Assembly: GCF_000287675.1 (NCBI RefSeq)
Contig: NZ_ALJL01000003.1
Location: forward strand, 1 to 64,000
Source: Lachnoanaerobaculum sp. ICM7
GTDB lineage: Bacteria > Bacillota > Clostridia > Lachnospirales > Lachnospiraceae
Length of the DNA: 64,000 nucleotides
Reading direction: 5' to 3'
The notes beneath the pieces were generated by a model. It ran no database searches. It was given only the letters and a program-made list of their open reading frames with translations, and was not told the origin of the DNA. A program made the position numbers and the translations under genes. This document shows positions 8,979-18,493 of this stretch, in pieces (the stretch's first letter is position 1; each line of letters opens with the position of its first letter).

Positions 8979-9713
8979 ATGTTTTTAATTAAAAAGGTTA
9001 GTGAAATAAGCGGTGTATCGGTGCGCACTTTACACCATTATGATGAAATAGGTTTGCTTTCACCTAAAAAAAGTGAAAACGGGTACAGATATTACTCCGA
9101 GGATGATATGTCTTTTTTGCAAATGATATTGTTTTATAAATATCTGGGATTTCCTTTAAAACAGATAAAGGATTTATTAAAACAGGAAGATCCGGAAATA
9201 CTCCATCATCTAAAGAAACAACTCGTTTTGATGCAGAAAGAAAAGCAAAAACTCTTAACACTTATTGATACATTGGAAAAGACTATTGAATCAAGAGAAA
9301 GGAAAATTACTATGTCAATAAAAGAAAAATTCAAAGGTTTTACATATCAGGATAATGAAAAGTATAAACAAAAAGCAATAGACCTTTATGGAAAGGAAGT
9401 TATTGAGGAAGCCGTTAAAAAACAAAAAGGAAGAGAACAGGAAATTGCCGACGGTTTTAATAATATCTTTTTTGCCATATCGGGTAATATGTCAAAGGGA
9501 CTTAAGTCTACATCAAAAGAAAATACCGAACTGGCAAAAAAGCTTCATAAACATATTTGTGAATACTCTTTTGACTGTAGTGCGGATGTGTTTTCAAGCA
9601 TAGGCTATGGATATGTTAAAAATCCGGAATTTAAAAATAATATGGATAAATTCGGAGAAGGTATGGCACAGTATCTGTGTGATGCAATTCAACAGTATGT
9701 AAAAGAGATTTAA
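8979..9713 (+). CDS. MerR-family regulator, TipA type
   Basis: The start at 8979 is chosen for its GGAGG site; the frame open from 8925 would run through the promoter. The 244-residue product has an N-terminal MerR winged helix-turn-helix (about 1-70, VSGVSVRTLHHYDEIGLLSP-like), a coiled-coil linker (about 75-115) and a C-terminal TipAS-type domain (about 125-244). In TipAL-like proteins that domain captures thiopeptide antibiotics or other drugs and switches on the target promoter. The 19-bp-spaced promoter upstream supports self-activation. The following gene (9879) is separated by a hairpin and may not be a target. Confidence 0.85.
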   Translation: MFLIKKVSEISGVSVRTLHHYDEIGLLSPKKSENGYRYYSEDDMSFLQMILFYKYLGFPLKQIKDLLKQEDPEILHHLKKQLVLMQKEKQKLLTLIDTLEKTIESRERKITMSIKEKFKGFTYQDNEKYKQKAIDLYGKEVIEEAVKKQKGREQEIADGFNNIFFAISGNMSKGLKSTSKENTELAKKLHKHICEYSFDCSADVFSSIGYGYVKNPEFKNNMDKFGEGMAQYLCDAIQQYVKEI

Positions 9714-9735
9714 TTGATAAATCCTTTTTAATATA

Positions 9736-9778
9736 TTTTCACCTCTAAGTATCATTTTATTGTACTTAGAGGTGAAAA
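9736..9778. repeat. 16-bp perfect inverted repeat between MerR and VanZ genes
   Basis: Arms 9736-9751 and 9763-9778 pair perfectly around an 11-nt loop. There is no T-run after the stem on the plus strand, so it is not a canonical terminator, though the stability and the position 23 bp after the MerR stop suggest transcript ending or protection. Confidence 0.7.
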
Positions 9779-9878
9779 TCAAGCATTTAGCTTTATTTAA
9801 TTTGTTTTTGTATCCATTTTGATATAGAATTTATATGTTACAATATCATTTTAAATTGCTATATTTTTAGGAGCAAAT

Positions 9879-11000
9879 ATGAATCAATATATAGAAGTAT
9901 CTTTGCAGGCTGTTATACTGTTTCCCTTTGTGGTCGCTATATTTACACTGCCTTATATTGCTTATAACTACCACAAATACGGATCTGTTATAAGTCTTAA
10001 AGTTGTAATCGTTTATTCTTTTATTTTTTATATTCTGTGTATGTACTGTCTGGTGATACTGCCTCTTCCGTCTCCGGAAAAGGCTGCAACGCTGCACAGT
10101 CATAAAATGCAGCTTGAACCTTTTTTATTTATAAAAGATATTTTACGAAGATCGGATATTATTAAAGATCAGCCAAAAACATGGTTAAGTGTAGTATTAA
10201 ACAAGGCTTTTCTTGTAAATATTTTGAATTTGTTTTTAGCGCTACCTTTTGGAATGTATCTACGTTACTATTTTAAAAGATCCTTTATAGAAACTATGGT
10301 TTTATCATTTCTGTTGTCCTTATTTTTTGAAATAACTCAACTTACAGGACTGTATTTTGCATATTCCGGAAGTTACAGACTCTTTGATGTGGATGATCTT
10401 ATAGTAAACACCTCAGGTGGAGTACTTGGATTTCTTTTAATGGGAATATTTATGAAATTTTTGCCTTCAAGAAATGAGCTGGATGAAATAAGCTATAAAA
10501 AAGGAATGGAAGTATCATTAACAAGACGCTTTATATCATTCTTTTTTGATATGGCATTTATTGCTTTTTTGACTTTTATTTGTGAAATTTTAATACCTGA
10601 ATTTGCCTTATTGTTCTCATTTGAAGCAAGTATCTTATTTTATTTTTCTGTTTTTCCGATATTATTTAAAGGAAGAACTTTAGGAAAATTTATCACAAGT
10701 ACAGCCATTGTATCTTTAAATGAAGAACGTCCTGCATTCTATTCATATTTTCTAAGGTATATACTTTTTTACGGATTTTATTTTTTTATTCCTTTAAATG
10801 TAAGAAGACTTCTTGAAAGTTTAATACTTACAAATACAGATTCTTATAAAGATATGGCATATGCAACTCTTGAACTTTTAGCAACTATTTTATACTTTAT
10901 GATATTACTTACAGCTCTTATAAAATCTGCAAGACATCGCAGACTTTTGTATGAAAATTTATCAAAGACAAAAATTCAGAGCACTGTTAAAGTATCATAA
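9879..11000 (+). CDS. VanZ-RDD fusion membrane protein
   Basis: This is a 373-residue polytopic membrane protein. The N-terminal half (about 1-205) is VanZ-like, with hydrophobic helices and the family segment FEITQL...YRLFDVDDLIVNTSGG (about 149-183). The C-terminal half (about 210-360) is RDD-like, beginning SLTRRFISFFFDM and containing the LFKGRTLGKF segment. VanZ proteins are linked to teicoplanin resistance in some enterococci, and RDD proteins to ion or solute transport, but the role of the fusion is unknown. AGGAG precedes the ATG. It stands alone on the plus strand. Confidence 0.8.
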   Translation: MNQYIEVSLQAVILFPFVVAIFTLPYIAYNYHKYGSVISLKVVIVYSFIFYILCMYCLVILPLPSPEKAATLHSHKMQLEPFLFIKDILRRSDIIKDQPKTWLSVVLNKAFLVNILNLFLALPFGMYLRYYFKRSFIETMVLSFLLSLFFEITQLTGLYFAYSGSYRLFDVDDLIVNTSGGVLGFLLMGIFMKFLPSRNELDEISYKKGMEVSLTRRFISFFFDMAFIAFLTFICEILIPEFALLFSFEASILFYFSVFPILFKGRTLGKFITSTAIVSLNEERPAFYSYFLRYILFYGFYFFIPLNVRRLLESLILTNTDSYKDMAYATLELLATILYFMILLTALIKSARHRRLLYENLSKTKIQSTVKVS

Positions 11001-11042
11001 TTAAATCATATTTAATTTTTTATACTTGAAATGTCCCAATTG

Positions 11043-11091
11043 TTGATGTAGTATTTAAATACATTACATATAGTTTTTAAAACTACATCAA
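11043..11091 (+). promoter_or_regulatory. Inverted repeat abutting the ribosome site of the hemolysin III gene
   Basis: TTGATGTAGT (11043-11052) and ACTACATCAA (11082-11091) are a perfect 10-bp inverted repeat that extends imperfectly inward through TTTAAA-rich sequence. The right arm runs directly into the AGGAGGG ribosome site. The left arm also contains a possible -35 box (TTGATG) with a weak TACATA 16 bp on. It could be a repressor operator or an RNA hairpin controlling translation. Confidence 0.5.
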
Positions 11092-11103
11092 GGAGGGATA
11101 AAT

Positions 11104-11811
11104 ATGAACTCAAAATATAAAGAAAAGACAAGATTCGGTGTACTTCCCGGAACTATATCAATAAAAATAAGGGAACCGGGCTCAGCACTTACTCACTTTT
11201 TGGGACTTATTCTTTTATGGATAGGAGCCGGTCCGCTTATTCAAAGGACTGTAGAACATGGAAGCTTTTTAACTTCAATATCTATGTTTGTCTTTATTGT
11301 ATCAACTACATTATTATATGCGGCAAGTACAACATACCATTCCGTAGTTTTAGACCTTAAAAAGACAATGATTTTTCGTAAAATAGACCATATAATGATT
11401 TCTGTTTTGATTGCCGGAACATATACACCTGTATGCCTTACCGCTCTTAAAGGAAAAGTCGGATATATATTACTGACTTCCATATGGACACTCGCTATAG
11501 GCGGAATTATACTGAAAATTTTCTTTGTAAACTGTCCTAAGTGGCTGTCATCTTTAATTTATCTCATTATGGGATGGCTTTGTGTATTTGCATTAAAACC
11601 TATATTCAAAGCACTACCTCTAACCGGATTTTTATGGCTTTTGTTTGGAGGTGTCTCCTACACACTCGGAGCTGTAATCTATGCCTTTAAATTAAAAGCT
11701 TTTAATGAAAAACATATTTATTTCGGTTCACATGAGATTTTTCATGTTTTTATTATGATTGGAACATTTTGTCATTATATGTTGCTTTTTAATACATTGT
11801 CCTTTTATTAA
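11104..11811 (+). CDS. Hemolysin III family membrane protein (PAQR-like)
   Basis: The 235-residue protein has seven predicted membrane helices and the metal-binding residues of the HlyIII/PAQR superfamily: a TTYHS motif (about 77-81), KIDHIMI (about 96-102) and the C-terminal GSHEIFHV with later CHY. The distant animal relatives are adiponectin receptors; a bacterial role in membrane homeostasis has been proposed, and haemolysis is not established for most members. AGGAGGG lies 7 nt before the ATG, next to an inverted repeat. Confidence 0.88.
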   Translation: MNSKYKEKTRFGVLPGTISIKIREPGSALTHFLGLILLWIGAGPLIQRTVEHGSFLTSISMFVFIVSTTLLYAASTTYHSVVLDLKKTMIFRKIDHIMISVLIAGTYTPVCLTALKGKVGYILLTSIWTLAIGGIILKIFFVNCPKWLSSLIYLIMGWLCVFALKPIFKALPLTGFLWLLFGGVSYTLGAVIYAFKLKAFNEKHIYFGSHEIFHVFIMIGTFCHYMLLFNTLSFY

Positions 11812-11995
11812 ATATTCTTTCAATAAAAAGCATATGTCCATAAATTACTGTTTTTGTTTCATTTATTTGCTATATTTACAAAAATAAAGTTGCAAACATT
11901 ACATATGCTATTGAATATAATCGTCTTATTATATATAATTAATATAGAGTTAATTTTGTATTTTAATGTATGTCTATATTTTATAGGAGGTATAT

Positions 11996-12832
11996 ATGAA
12001 AAAGCCGCTTTTTTGTACTATGATGATATTTGCTACATTATCTTTAACTTCAACTGTTTTTGCAAGTCAAGGATATAAAAAACAAAGGTACGCATTAAAA
12101 GATACCTGGATGATTCATAATGATGCATGGTGTTATGTTGATTCCGAAGGAATTGTTTCTACAGGATGGAAAGATATTTTAAATCATCGATTCTACTTTG
12201 ATAATGAGGGAAGAATGGTGACTAATCAATGGGTTGGTGACTATTACATCGGTCCTAACGGAATGATGTTAACCGATACCACTACTCCTGACGGTTATAA
12301 AGTCGGAAATGATGGTAAAAGAATTTCTGAAAAAGTTGTGCTTGATGAGGCAAGGGCAGCCTCTACACTTGAAAAACATGCCTATTATAAATATTGTACT
12401 AAGGAACAGGCCGAGCAGGCGGATGCTGTTGCAAGAAGTATCGCTACAAGAGTTTTATCAGACTCCTCGCTTATAACAGATCTTGCAAAAATAAAGAAGG
12501 CTTCATCTATTATTTACAAAGAGTATATTATAGAAAGTTCACGTGAAAATGATGAAAATAAGTACTACAGAAGTCCTTATGGTGTTTTTATAGCAGGAAT
12601 AAGTACAAGTGCAGGCGGTACCAGAGCACTTGGAAGAGTTCTTGATTTTATGGGGTATGATTGGGAACATGCAAATCCTAATACAAAAACTCATCAATGG
12701 TGTATCGTAAATATGGACAATCAGGCAGGATATGCCGATGCCATGGGATATGGATGCGGATTTGGTATTCATCCTTATATTTCTGAAGATATGAGTTCTG
12801 TAAATAAAGATATTGCTAACGGTGTATATTAA
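11996..12832 (+). CDS. Secreted wall-binding protein with transglutaminase-like domain lacking its Cys
   Basis: The 278-residue protein has a signal peptide (about 1-23, cleaved near VFAS). Two or three wall-binding-type repeats with the aromatic pattern WCYVDSEGIVSTGW and RFYFDNEGRM follow (about 35-110). The C-terminal domain (about 125-278) resembles transglutaminase-like domains of clostridial secreted proteins. THQWCIV supplies the His and AGYADAMG the Asp, but STSAGGTRALG has Ser where the catalytic Cys is expected. It is therefore probably a binding or structural protein rather than an enzyme. AGGAGG precedes the ATG and a strong terminator follows. Confidence 0.7.
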   Translation: MKKPLFCTMMIFATLSLTSTVFASQGYKKQRYALKDTWMIHNDAWCYVDSEGIVSTGWKDILNHRFYFDNEGRMVTNQWVGDYYIGPNGMMLTDTTTPDGYKVGNDGKRISEKVVLDEARAASTLEKHAYYKYCTKEQAEQADAVARSIATRVLSDSSLITDLAKIKKASSIIYKEYIIESSRENDENKYYRSPYGVFIAGISTSAGGTRALGRVLDFMGYDWEHANPNTKTHQWCIVNMDNQAGYADAMGYGCGFGIHPYISEDMSSVNKDIANGVY

Positions 12833-12841
12833 GACTGTATT

Positions 12842-12877
12842 AAAAACGGCCGGCACTTAAAGTGCCGACCGTTTTTC
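12842..12877. terminator. Bidirectional terminator between convergent genes
   Basis: A GC-rich stem (12843-12857 with 12861-12875, one mismatch) has a T-run on both strands. It ends the secreted-protein gene on the plus strand and the broken binding-protein gene on the minus strand. Confidence 0.9.
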
Positions 12878-12891
12878 TCTACATACTGAAA

Positions 12892-14124
12892 TTATTTTCT
12901 ATCAGCTATTGCTTGAGCTAATTTACAAAAATCATCCAATGTTATCTCATCTAATAAATACTTTTGAAATATTCTTCCCATTTCCGAGATATCATTCATT
13001 GGATTAGATGACAGCGGCCTGACTTTAAAGTTTGTATTCTCAACATACTTTCTTATAATATCAATATCAGGAACATCTATATCTTCCTCTAAGATAACAT
13101 CAATTCTTGCAGGTATCTGCTTCATTGCGTTACTATATTCAATGCTCCCTTCTCTACTTGAAATATAACTTAAAAATTTCTTTGCCGCATTTTTATTTTT
13201 TGAAGCTTTATTAAGTACATACTGCCACGTTGCTATATTAGTTGCATTTTTTTTGAACATAGGAAGTTCTGCCACATGTATTCCATCTTCTCCATACTTT
13301 CCTGAATTCAAAAAGATATTTATAGCACCACTATACATAAATACACATCCATACTTGCCGTCAATAAATTTTTGTTCCATTTGTTCGTATCTGTCTATCA
13401 TTTGATTTTGAGGTGTATAACCATGTTTCAGCATATCATGCAAAAACTTAACAGCTTCCTTTGTATTATCATTATTCCAATTATAATAGTCTCCATCAAA
13501 CATATTTATAAATTGTGATAAATCATTATATATATATGTTTAATCCCATGCACTTCCATATCCATACATGTTTGTACCATAATCATTACCGACAAATAAT
13601 GAAAAATCATCCAAATTTTTAACTCCTTCGAGTTCTGAATATTTTATATATTTTTCATTTACCCAAAACATCATAATATCCATAAGGTATGGAACAGAAT
13701 AAAAATGATTTTTATACATAGCCACTGATTCTACATAGTCTTTAGGATATGATTCCACAATATTTTTACTCATTATATCATCTAAATTTTCAATATATCC
13801 TTTTACTTTAAACTCACTTACCATCTCATCATTAACTGAAATCAAATCAATATCTGAATTTCCTGATAAAAGTAATGTTGAAATTTCCGCCTGTCTATTA
13901 TTTGCATCAGCCGGACAAGGAATTATATTTATTTTCATATTTAATTTTCTTGATACATCGTTAATATAATTTTTAAAATCAGGATTATCAGCTTCTATAT
14001 GCATGATATTTAATTCAGCTTCATAATAGTTGCTTATTTCTATTTCTTCATTCTTCTTATAATTATTACAAGAAGATAGAATTAAACCGATACATAATAA
14101 AATACAAAAAATTTTTTTATACAA
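12892..14124 (-). pseudogene. Second sugar ABC solute-binding protein, broken by an in-frame stop
   Basis: Read through, this is a 410-residue lipoprotein (signal with lipobox LSSC) homologous over its whole length to the intact binding protein at 17092-18357. A TAA (plus 13540-13542) interrupts it. The codons on each side stay in one frame and read SAWD-stop-TYIYNDLSQF, where the paralogue has GSWEKTYVFNEIAQF, so one AAA-to-TAA change explains the break. The open parts are 13540-14124 (194 residues) and 12892-13503 (203 residues, internal ATG). The start is a TTG behind AGGAGC, 8 bp after the GH172 gene. It is likely nonfunctional unless the stop is read through or is an error. Confidence 0.85.
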
Positions 14125-14132
14125 ATCAGCTC

Positions 14133-15239
14133 CTATCTTGGACGCCTACATTCTCTTCCTACAAGAGGTAAGAATGATGAATGAGGCTCTGTCTGATACC
14201 AATATGCTACACTTGCAACATCATCCTGTCTTTCAAAAAGACCTCCATGTCCAACACCGATTTGCTGTATAGTAACCTTTAAATCTTCATCAAAGCATAT
14301 AGGATCCTGTATATGCCACCTATAGAACCCTCTCATCGGTAAGCAATCATCATTGTGATAATCATTATGAATCAATTCATCATGTGATGAATAGTACGGA
14401 TATCCCAAATATGATGTACTATAATTTTGCTCAACTGTTTTTCCATTTATCTGTTTTGCAAAACTCCATGAACCTCCAAAATAATCTTCAGTTCCTGTAC
14501 CGCAAATTGTAGGATATTCTATATCTCCGTCTATGTAAAATTTTACTTCTCCTTCTCCCCACCAGTACCTTTCCAATGTGGTCAATGCAATATATGTCCC
14601 GATATAATGTCCCTTTCCTTTTACATTGTCCAATATTACATAATCTTTACCTAAAGTTGTAACTCTTTCTCTTCTCCACTGAGCATGAAAATAAGCTATA
14701 TCGTTAGGAAGATTATCTACAACACAATAATCAATCTGATAGAAAAATGCCGGTATCGGATTTGGATGCTGGTTTTCCAAAGTTATTCTTGCTCTTTTAT
14801 TAAAAGGCATTTGAAAATAACTGTTCATTCCTCTATTTGGTACTACAACAATCGGCATTGAATTCACTACACATTCCCTTGCAAATCCACAACAAAAGAA
14901 ATCTCCAAGTGGACTCTCTACAGAAGGAGTTTCCTCATCGTCCCAATATATCCTTATAATCAGATCACTTAAAACAAAACAATCTGCTTCTGTTGTTTTA
15001 TTTGTAACCGTAATCCATATGTGATTTATTATACCCGGTCCCTCTATATCGGCAAGTGTTACAGTTTCTCCACTCGGTATATCTTTTAAACAAGGACTTC
15101 CTTTTCTTGAAGGCCCCAGATTGCTTGATGCCATCCCGCCTTTACCTTTTTCTCCTGTAGGATTTTCTGCATTTACAGCTCTACTTTTTCTGTTTTTTAA
15201 AATTGCTAAATTTCCTAAACTTCCGTATAAATCATACAT
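14133..15239 (-). CDS. GH172 (DUF2961) family glycoside hydrolase
   Basis: This 368-residue protein has no signal peptide and is probably cytoplasmic. The DUF2961/GH172 features visible are LADIEGPGIINHIWITV (about 62-78), GDFFCCGF, the NPNPIPAFFYQIDY-like strand and the signature CGTGTEDYFGGSW, whose Glu is a candidate catalytic residue. Characterised GH172 members act on fructofuranosides, difructose anhydrides or arabinofuranosides by retaining chemistry. It sits in the ABC transporter operon between the permeases and the broken binding protein, so it probably processes the imported sugar. Family confidence is high, substrate low. Confidence 0.85.
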   Translation of the reverse strand: MYDLYGSLGNLAILKNRKSRAVNAENPTGEKGKGGMASSNLGPSRKGSPCLKDIPSGETVTLADIEGPGIINHIWITVTNKTTEADCFVLSDLIIRIYWDDEETPSVESPLGDFFCCGFARECVVNSMPIVVVPNRGMNSYFQMPFNKRARITLENQHPNPIPAFFYQIDYCVVDNLPNDIAYFHAQWRRERVTTLGKDYVILDNVKGKGHYIGTYIALTTLERYWWGEGEVKFYIDGDIEYPTICGTGTEDYFGGSWSFAKQINGKTVEQNYSTSYLGYPYYSSHDELIHNDYHNDDCLPMRGFYRWHIQDPICFDEDLKVTIQQIGVGHGGLFERQDDVASVAYWYQTEPHSSFLPLVGRECRRPR

Positions 15240-15260
15240 AAACTTAACTCCCTATCTAAA

Positions 15261-16115
15261 TTAAGATTTAACACCACCTGCCATAATTCCATCCATTATC
15301 TGCTTTTCAAAAACAGCAACAAATAATATTATCGGTAAAAGTATTATCCATCCCATTGCACTGACTAAATCCCATGGTACACCATACATATTATCTCTTA
15401 AAGGAAGTTGAACTATCGCTACAGATAAAACCTGTATTCCGTTTGAATAATATAAAGGTGTAAAAAAATTGTTTAAACAATTTATAAAATTAATAATGCA
15501 CACTGTGGCAATAGCAGGTTTCATCAAAGGCAATATTATATAAAATAAAATCTGTATAAAATTTGCTCCATCTATAGCAGCAGCCTCTTCCAGTGAAACA
15601 GGTATTTTACCGACGAAATTGTTTAATATCAAAACTGTAAACGGAATAACCGAACTTACATATAGTATTATCAAACCTTGATATGTATCGAACAATCCAA
15701 CCTTTTTCATAAATTCATATAAAGGCCTTGCAGTAACCACCTCAGGTATAAGTAAAGTTGCAAGAATAAATGCAAACGCTACACTTATCCATTTTGAATT
15801 AAACCTTGAAAATCCATAAGCTGCCATTGTACATAATATTGTGCTTATTATTAATGTACTTCCTACTATTATTACTGTATTTCCTATTTTACTTAACAAC
15901 CCTACATTTTCAATAAGAAATTTATAACTGTCAAGTGTCGGATTATTTGGCAAATAATCTATAGGCTTCTTAAATAATTCTCCTGCAGGAGTAATTGATG
16001 ATATAAAAATCCAATATACAGGAAATAAGATAAGAAATGCAACCACTATAAATAATAACCATCTGCTTATAGATATACATTTTTTATATATTTTATATTT
16101 AGTATTACTACTCAT
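15261..16115 (-). CDS. Sugar ABC transporter permease (MalG type)
   Basis: The 284-residue inner membrane subunit has six helices and the EAA loop EEAAAIDGANFIQILF...LPLMKP (about 195-222) that contacts the ATPase. It forms the CUT1-type channel with the permease encoded just upstream (12 bp gap). AGGAGA precedes the ATG. No ATPase gene is present in the operon; such systems commonly use a shared MsmX-like ATPase encoded elsewhere. Confidence 0.93.
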   Translation of the reverse strand: MSSNTKYKIYKKCISISRWLLFIVVAFLILFPVYWIFISSITPAGELFKKPIDYLPNNPTLDSYKFLIENVGLLSKIGNTVIIVGSTLIISTILCTMAAYGFSRFNSKWISVAFAFILATLLIPEVVTARPLYEFMKKVGLFDTYQGLIILYVSSVIPFTVLILNNFVGKIPVSLEEAAAIDGANFIQILFYIILPLMKPAIATVCIINFINCLNNFFTPLYYSNGIQVLSVAIVQLPLRDNMYGVPWDLVSAMGWIILLPIILFVAVFEKQIMDGIMAGGVKS

Positions 16116-16127
16116 ATTATTCTCCTG

Positions 16128-17006
16128 TCATTCACTGTATTTATTCATAACTCTTATATTAAACCAACTAAATAAAGCCATTAAAATAAAAAGCATGATA
16201 GCTAAAGTAGAAGCATACCCTATATTCAAGTTTGTAAAAGACTCCATTGCTATACGATAAGCTATCAATGATGTATCTTCTCCCGGCCCTCCGGATGTCA
16301 TTGCATATACCAAATCAAATGATGTTAATCTCCATAATGTAAAAGGTATACATAATGTAATAATATTCCTTATAATTAAAGGTAATGTGATTTTAAAGAA
16401 TATTTGAAAAGAATTTGCTCCGTCTACTTTAGCCGCCTCATAAATATCACCTGAAATGAACTGAAGTCCGGATAATACAAGTATTGCAAAAAATGGTAAA
16501 TCTTTCCATAAATCCATTGCTATAACAGCACTACGAGCAGATCCGGTATTTATTAACCAATTAAATTGAAACTCCGGTATGAATCTTCTAATTAAATCAT
16601 TTACCAATCCATAATCATTATTAAATCCCCATTTTGCCGCCATTCCTATAACTACAGCCGGCATAGCCCAAGGTATAAGTACTATTGTTCTTAAAAACCT
16701 CCTACCTCTGAATTTCAAATTAAGTATCAATGCAAGTATAGTACCTAATATAACATGAAAGAACATTGATACTACTACAAAAATAGAAGTAAATTCAATA
16801 GAGGAAATTACTTTATCATCTTTAAACACCTCTATATAATTTTTAAATCCTACAAACTCGTTTATACCTGACAGAACTTTAATATTATACATACTATTTT
16901 TAAAAGTAATAATTATAGGATAAATTGTGGTAAATCCCCTTATCAAAAGTACAGGTAAAATCAAAATTATAGGTATATACCTTATTGACTTTTTGCTTAT
17001 GTTCAA
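16128..17006 (-). CDS. Sugar ABC transporter permease (MalF type)
   Basis: The 292-residue permease partner of the MalG-type subunit has six membrane helices and the EAA loop YEAAKVDGANSFQIFFKI (about 193-210). The start is a TTG 8 nt after AGGAGG. It lies 85 bp downstream of the binding-protein gene, and a hairpin in that gap (17031-17078) may lower permease output relative to the binding protein. Confidence 0.93.
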   Translation of the reverse strand: MNISKKSIRYIPIILILPVLLIRGFTTIYPIIITFKNSMYNIKVLSGINEFVGFKNYIEVFKDDKVISSIEFTSIFVVVSMFFHVILGTILALILNLKFRGRRFLRTIVLIPWAMPAVVIGMAAKWGFNNDYGLVNDLIRRFIPEFQFNWLINTGSARSAVIAMDLWKDLPFFAILVLSGLQFISGDIYEAAKVDGANSFQIFFKITLPLIIRNIITLCIPFTLWRLTSFDLVYAMTSGGPGEDTSLIAYRIAMESFTNLNIGYASTLAIMLFILMALFSWFNIRVMNKYSE

Positions 17007-17030
17007 AATAATTCCTCCTATAAATAAAAT

Positions 17031-17078
17031 GAGTGCTGCAGTAATATTTTATTTATAAATTCCTACACTGTAGCACTC
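17031..17078 (-). terminator. Intra-operon hairpin between binding protein and permease genes
   Basis: Arms 17031-17043 and 17066-17078 form a stem with few mismatches; on the minus strand it is followed by ATTTTATTT, a weak T-tract. A leaky terminator here would favour the binding protein over the permeases, as in many ABC operons. Confidence 0.55.
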
Positions 17079-17091
17079 TTTGGATTATATA

Positions 17092-18357
17092 TTATTTATA
17101 TTTATCTACCAAATCCTGTGCTTTTTTGCAAAAATCATCTACTGATATTTCACCCTTCATACAAGACTGGTAAATTGTTCCCATATCTGTGATAAACTCC
17201 ATAGTTTGCGGAAGCATTGGGCGTCCCTGTACATTACATTCTGAAGCATATCTGGTGTACATCTCCTTTGCAGGGTCGCTGTCAGGAACTACCTTCTCGG
17301 CAACATCTTTTCTTGCAGGGTAACGATCAAAAGCCTTATATGACGCTTCCATTCCACCCTCAGATGCCATATACTTTAAAAACTTTATTGCCGCTTCCTT
17401 ATTTTTTGATGCAGAATTCAATACATAACTCCATGAATCTGTAAATATAGCTCTATTACCGTCATCTGTCATTGAGGGCACCATAGCCATATGAATCTTG
17501 TCATCACCAAGCATACCTGCTTTCTGATAATCAGATCCCAATCCCCACATAAACCAACAACCATATTTTCCATCATTTGCCTTTGGATTCATCTGCTCAT
17601 ATTTATCCGCAATTTGATCAATTGGTGTTTCATTATTTTTTACCATATCATATAAGAATTGTATTGCTTCCTTATTTTCAGGTCTTGTCCAGTCAAAATA
17701 ATCGCCACCGAACATATTTACAAATTGTGCTATTTCATTAAACACATATGTTTTTTCCCAAGATCCACCATACCCATAAGTACCGTTTACTGAAGCAGCT
17801 GACATATATTTTTTAAAATCTTCCTTTGTATCTATAGAAGTTATTCCGGCATTATCCATTATTTTTTGATTTACCCAAAAGGCCAAATATCCTGAATATC
17901 CGGGTACTCCGATAACATTTCCTTCTTTATCGGTAATCATCTGCTCCAAATATCCCTTTGCAAATTCACCACGAATATCATCGGTCATAACTGTATCATT
18001 AAGTCCATCAAGCCAACCTGAATTTTTAAATGATGCACTCATTTCATCATTAATTTCCAATATATCTACACTTGAATCACCTGTAGAAAGTATAGTTGTA
18101 ATCTTTTGCTGTCTCGTGTCAGAGTCTGTAGGTGCTGCAATTACATTAATCTTTAATCCTGTAGCATCTTGAACATTATTTAACCATTCATCAAAATCGG
18201 CATCTGTAGTATTGATACTATATAATGTCAAATCATATTTGGAATTTCCACCGTTTTCCGAGTTTTTGCTTGACTGTGTTGTTCCGGATCCACAGCCGGC
18301 TAACAGACCTGTTAATAGTACTGTACTTAACATTACACTCTTTATTCTTTTATTCAT
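17092..18357 (-). CDS. Sugar ABC transporter solute-binding lipoprotein
   Basis: The 421-residue protein has a lipoprotein signal (lipobox LAGC) and the fold of family-1 extracellular solute-binding proteins, with an aromatic-rich cleft region (YGYGGSWEKTYVFNE, then FGGDYFDWTRPENKEAIQFL). It captures an oligosaccharide outside the membrane for the two permeases downstream. It is the first gene of the leftward operon (AAGGAGG before the ATG), divergent from a YesM/YesN-like two-component system across a 192-bp gap. A degraded paralogue lies at 12892-14124. The nature of the sugar is inferred only from the GH172 neighbour. Confidence 0.92.
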   Translation of the reverse strand: MNKRIKSVMLSTVLLTGLLAGCGSGTTQSSKNSENGGNSKYDLTLYSINTTDADFDEWLNNVQDATGLKINVIAAPTDSDTRQQKITTILSTGDSSVDILEINDEMSASFKNSGWLDGLNDTVMTDDIRGEFAKGYLEQMITDKEGNVIGVPGYSGYLAFWVNQKIMDNAGITSIDTKEDFKKYMSAASVNGTYGYGGSWEKTYVFNEIAQFVNMFGGDYFDWTRPENKEAIQFLYDMVKNNETPIDQIADKYEQMNPKANDGKYGCWFMWGLGSDYQKAGMLGDDKIHMAMVPSMTDDGNRAIFTDSWSYVLNSASKNKEAAIKFLKYMASEGGMEASYKAFDRYPARKDVAEKVVPDSDPAKEMYTRYASECNVQGRPMLPQTMEFITDMGTIYQSCMKGEISVDDFCKKAQDLVDKYK

Positions 18358-18493
18358 CTTTCCTCCTTATTGTCCCTAAAACACTTCACTTACACATATA
18401 GGACGTATGCTTTTTGATAATTACATCATAGTAGAATTTATAATTTTCAAAAATACAATATATTATGATTCATTTATATTATTTTTGTTTATA

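Noticed and set aside
9736-9778. Hairpin after the MerR gene as a standard terminator
   Set aside because: The stem is perfect but no T-run follows on the plus strand, so it is listed as an inverted repeat only.
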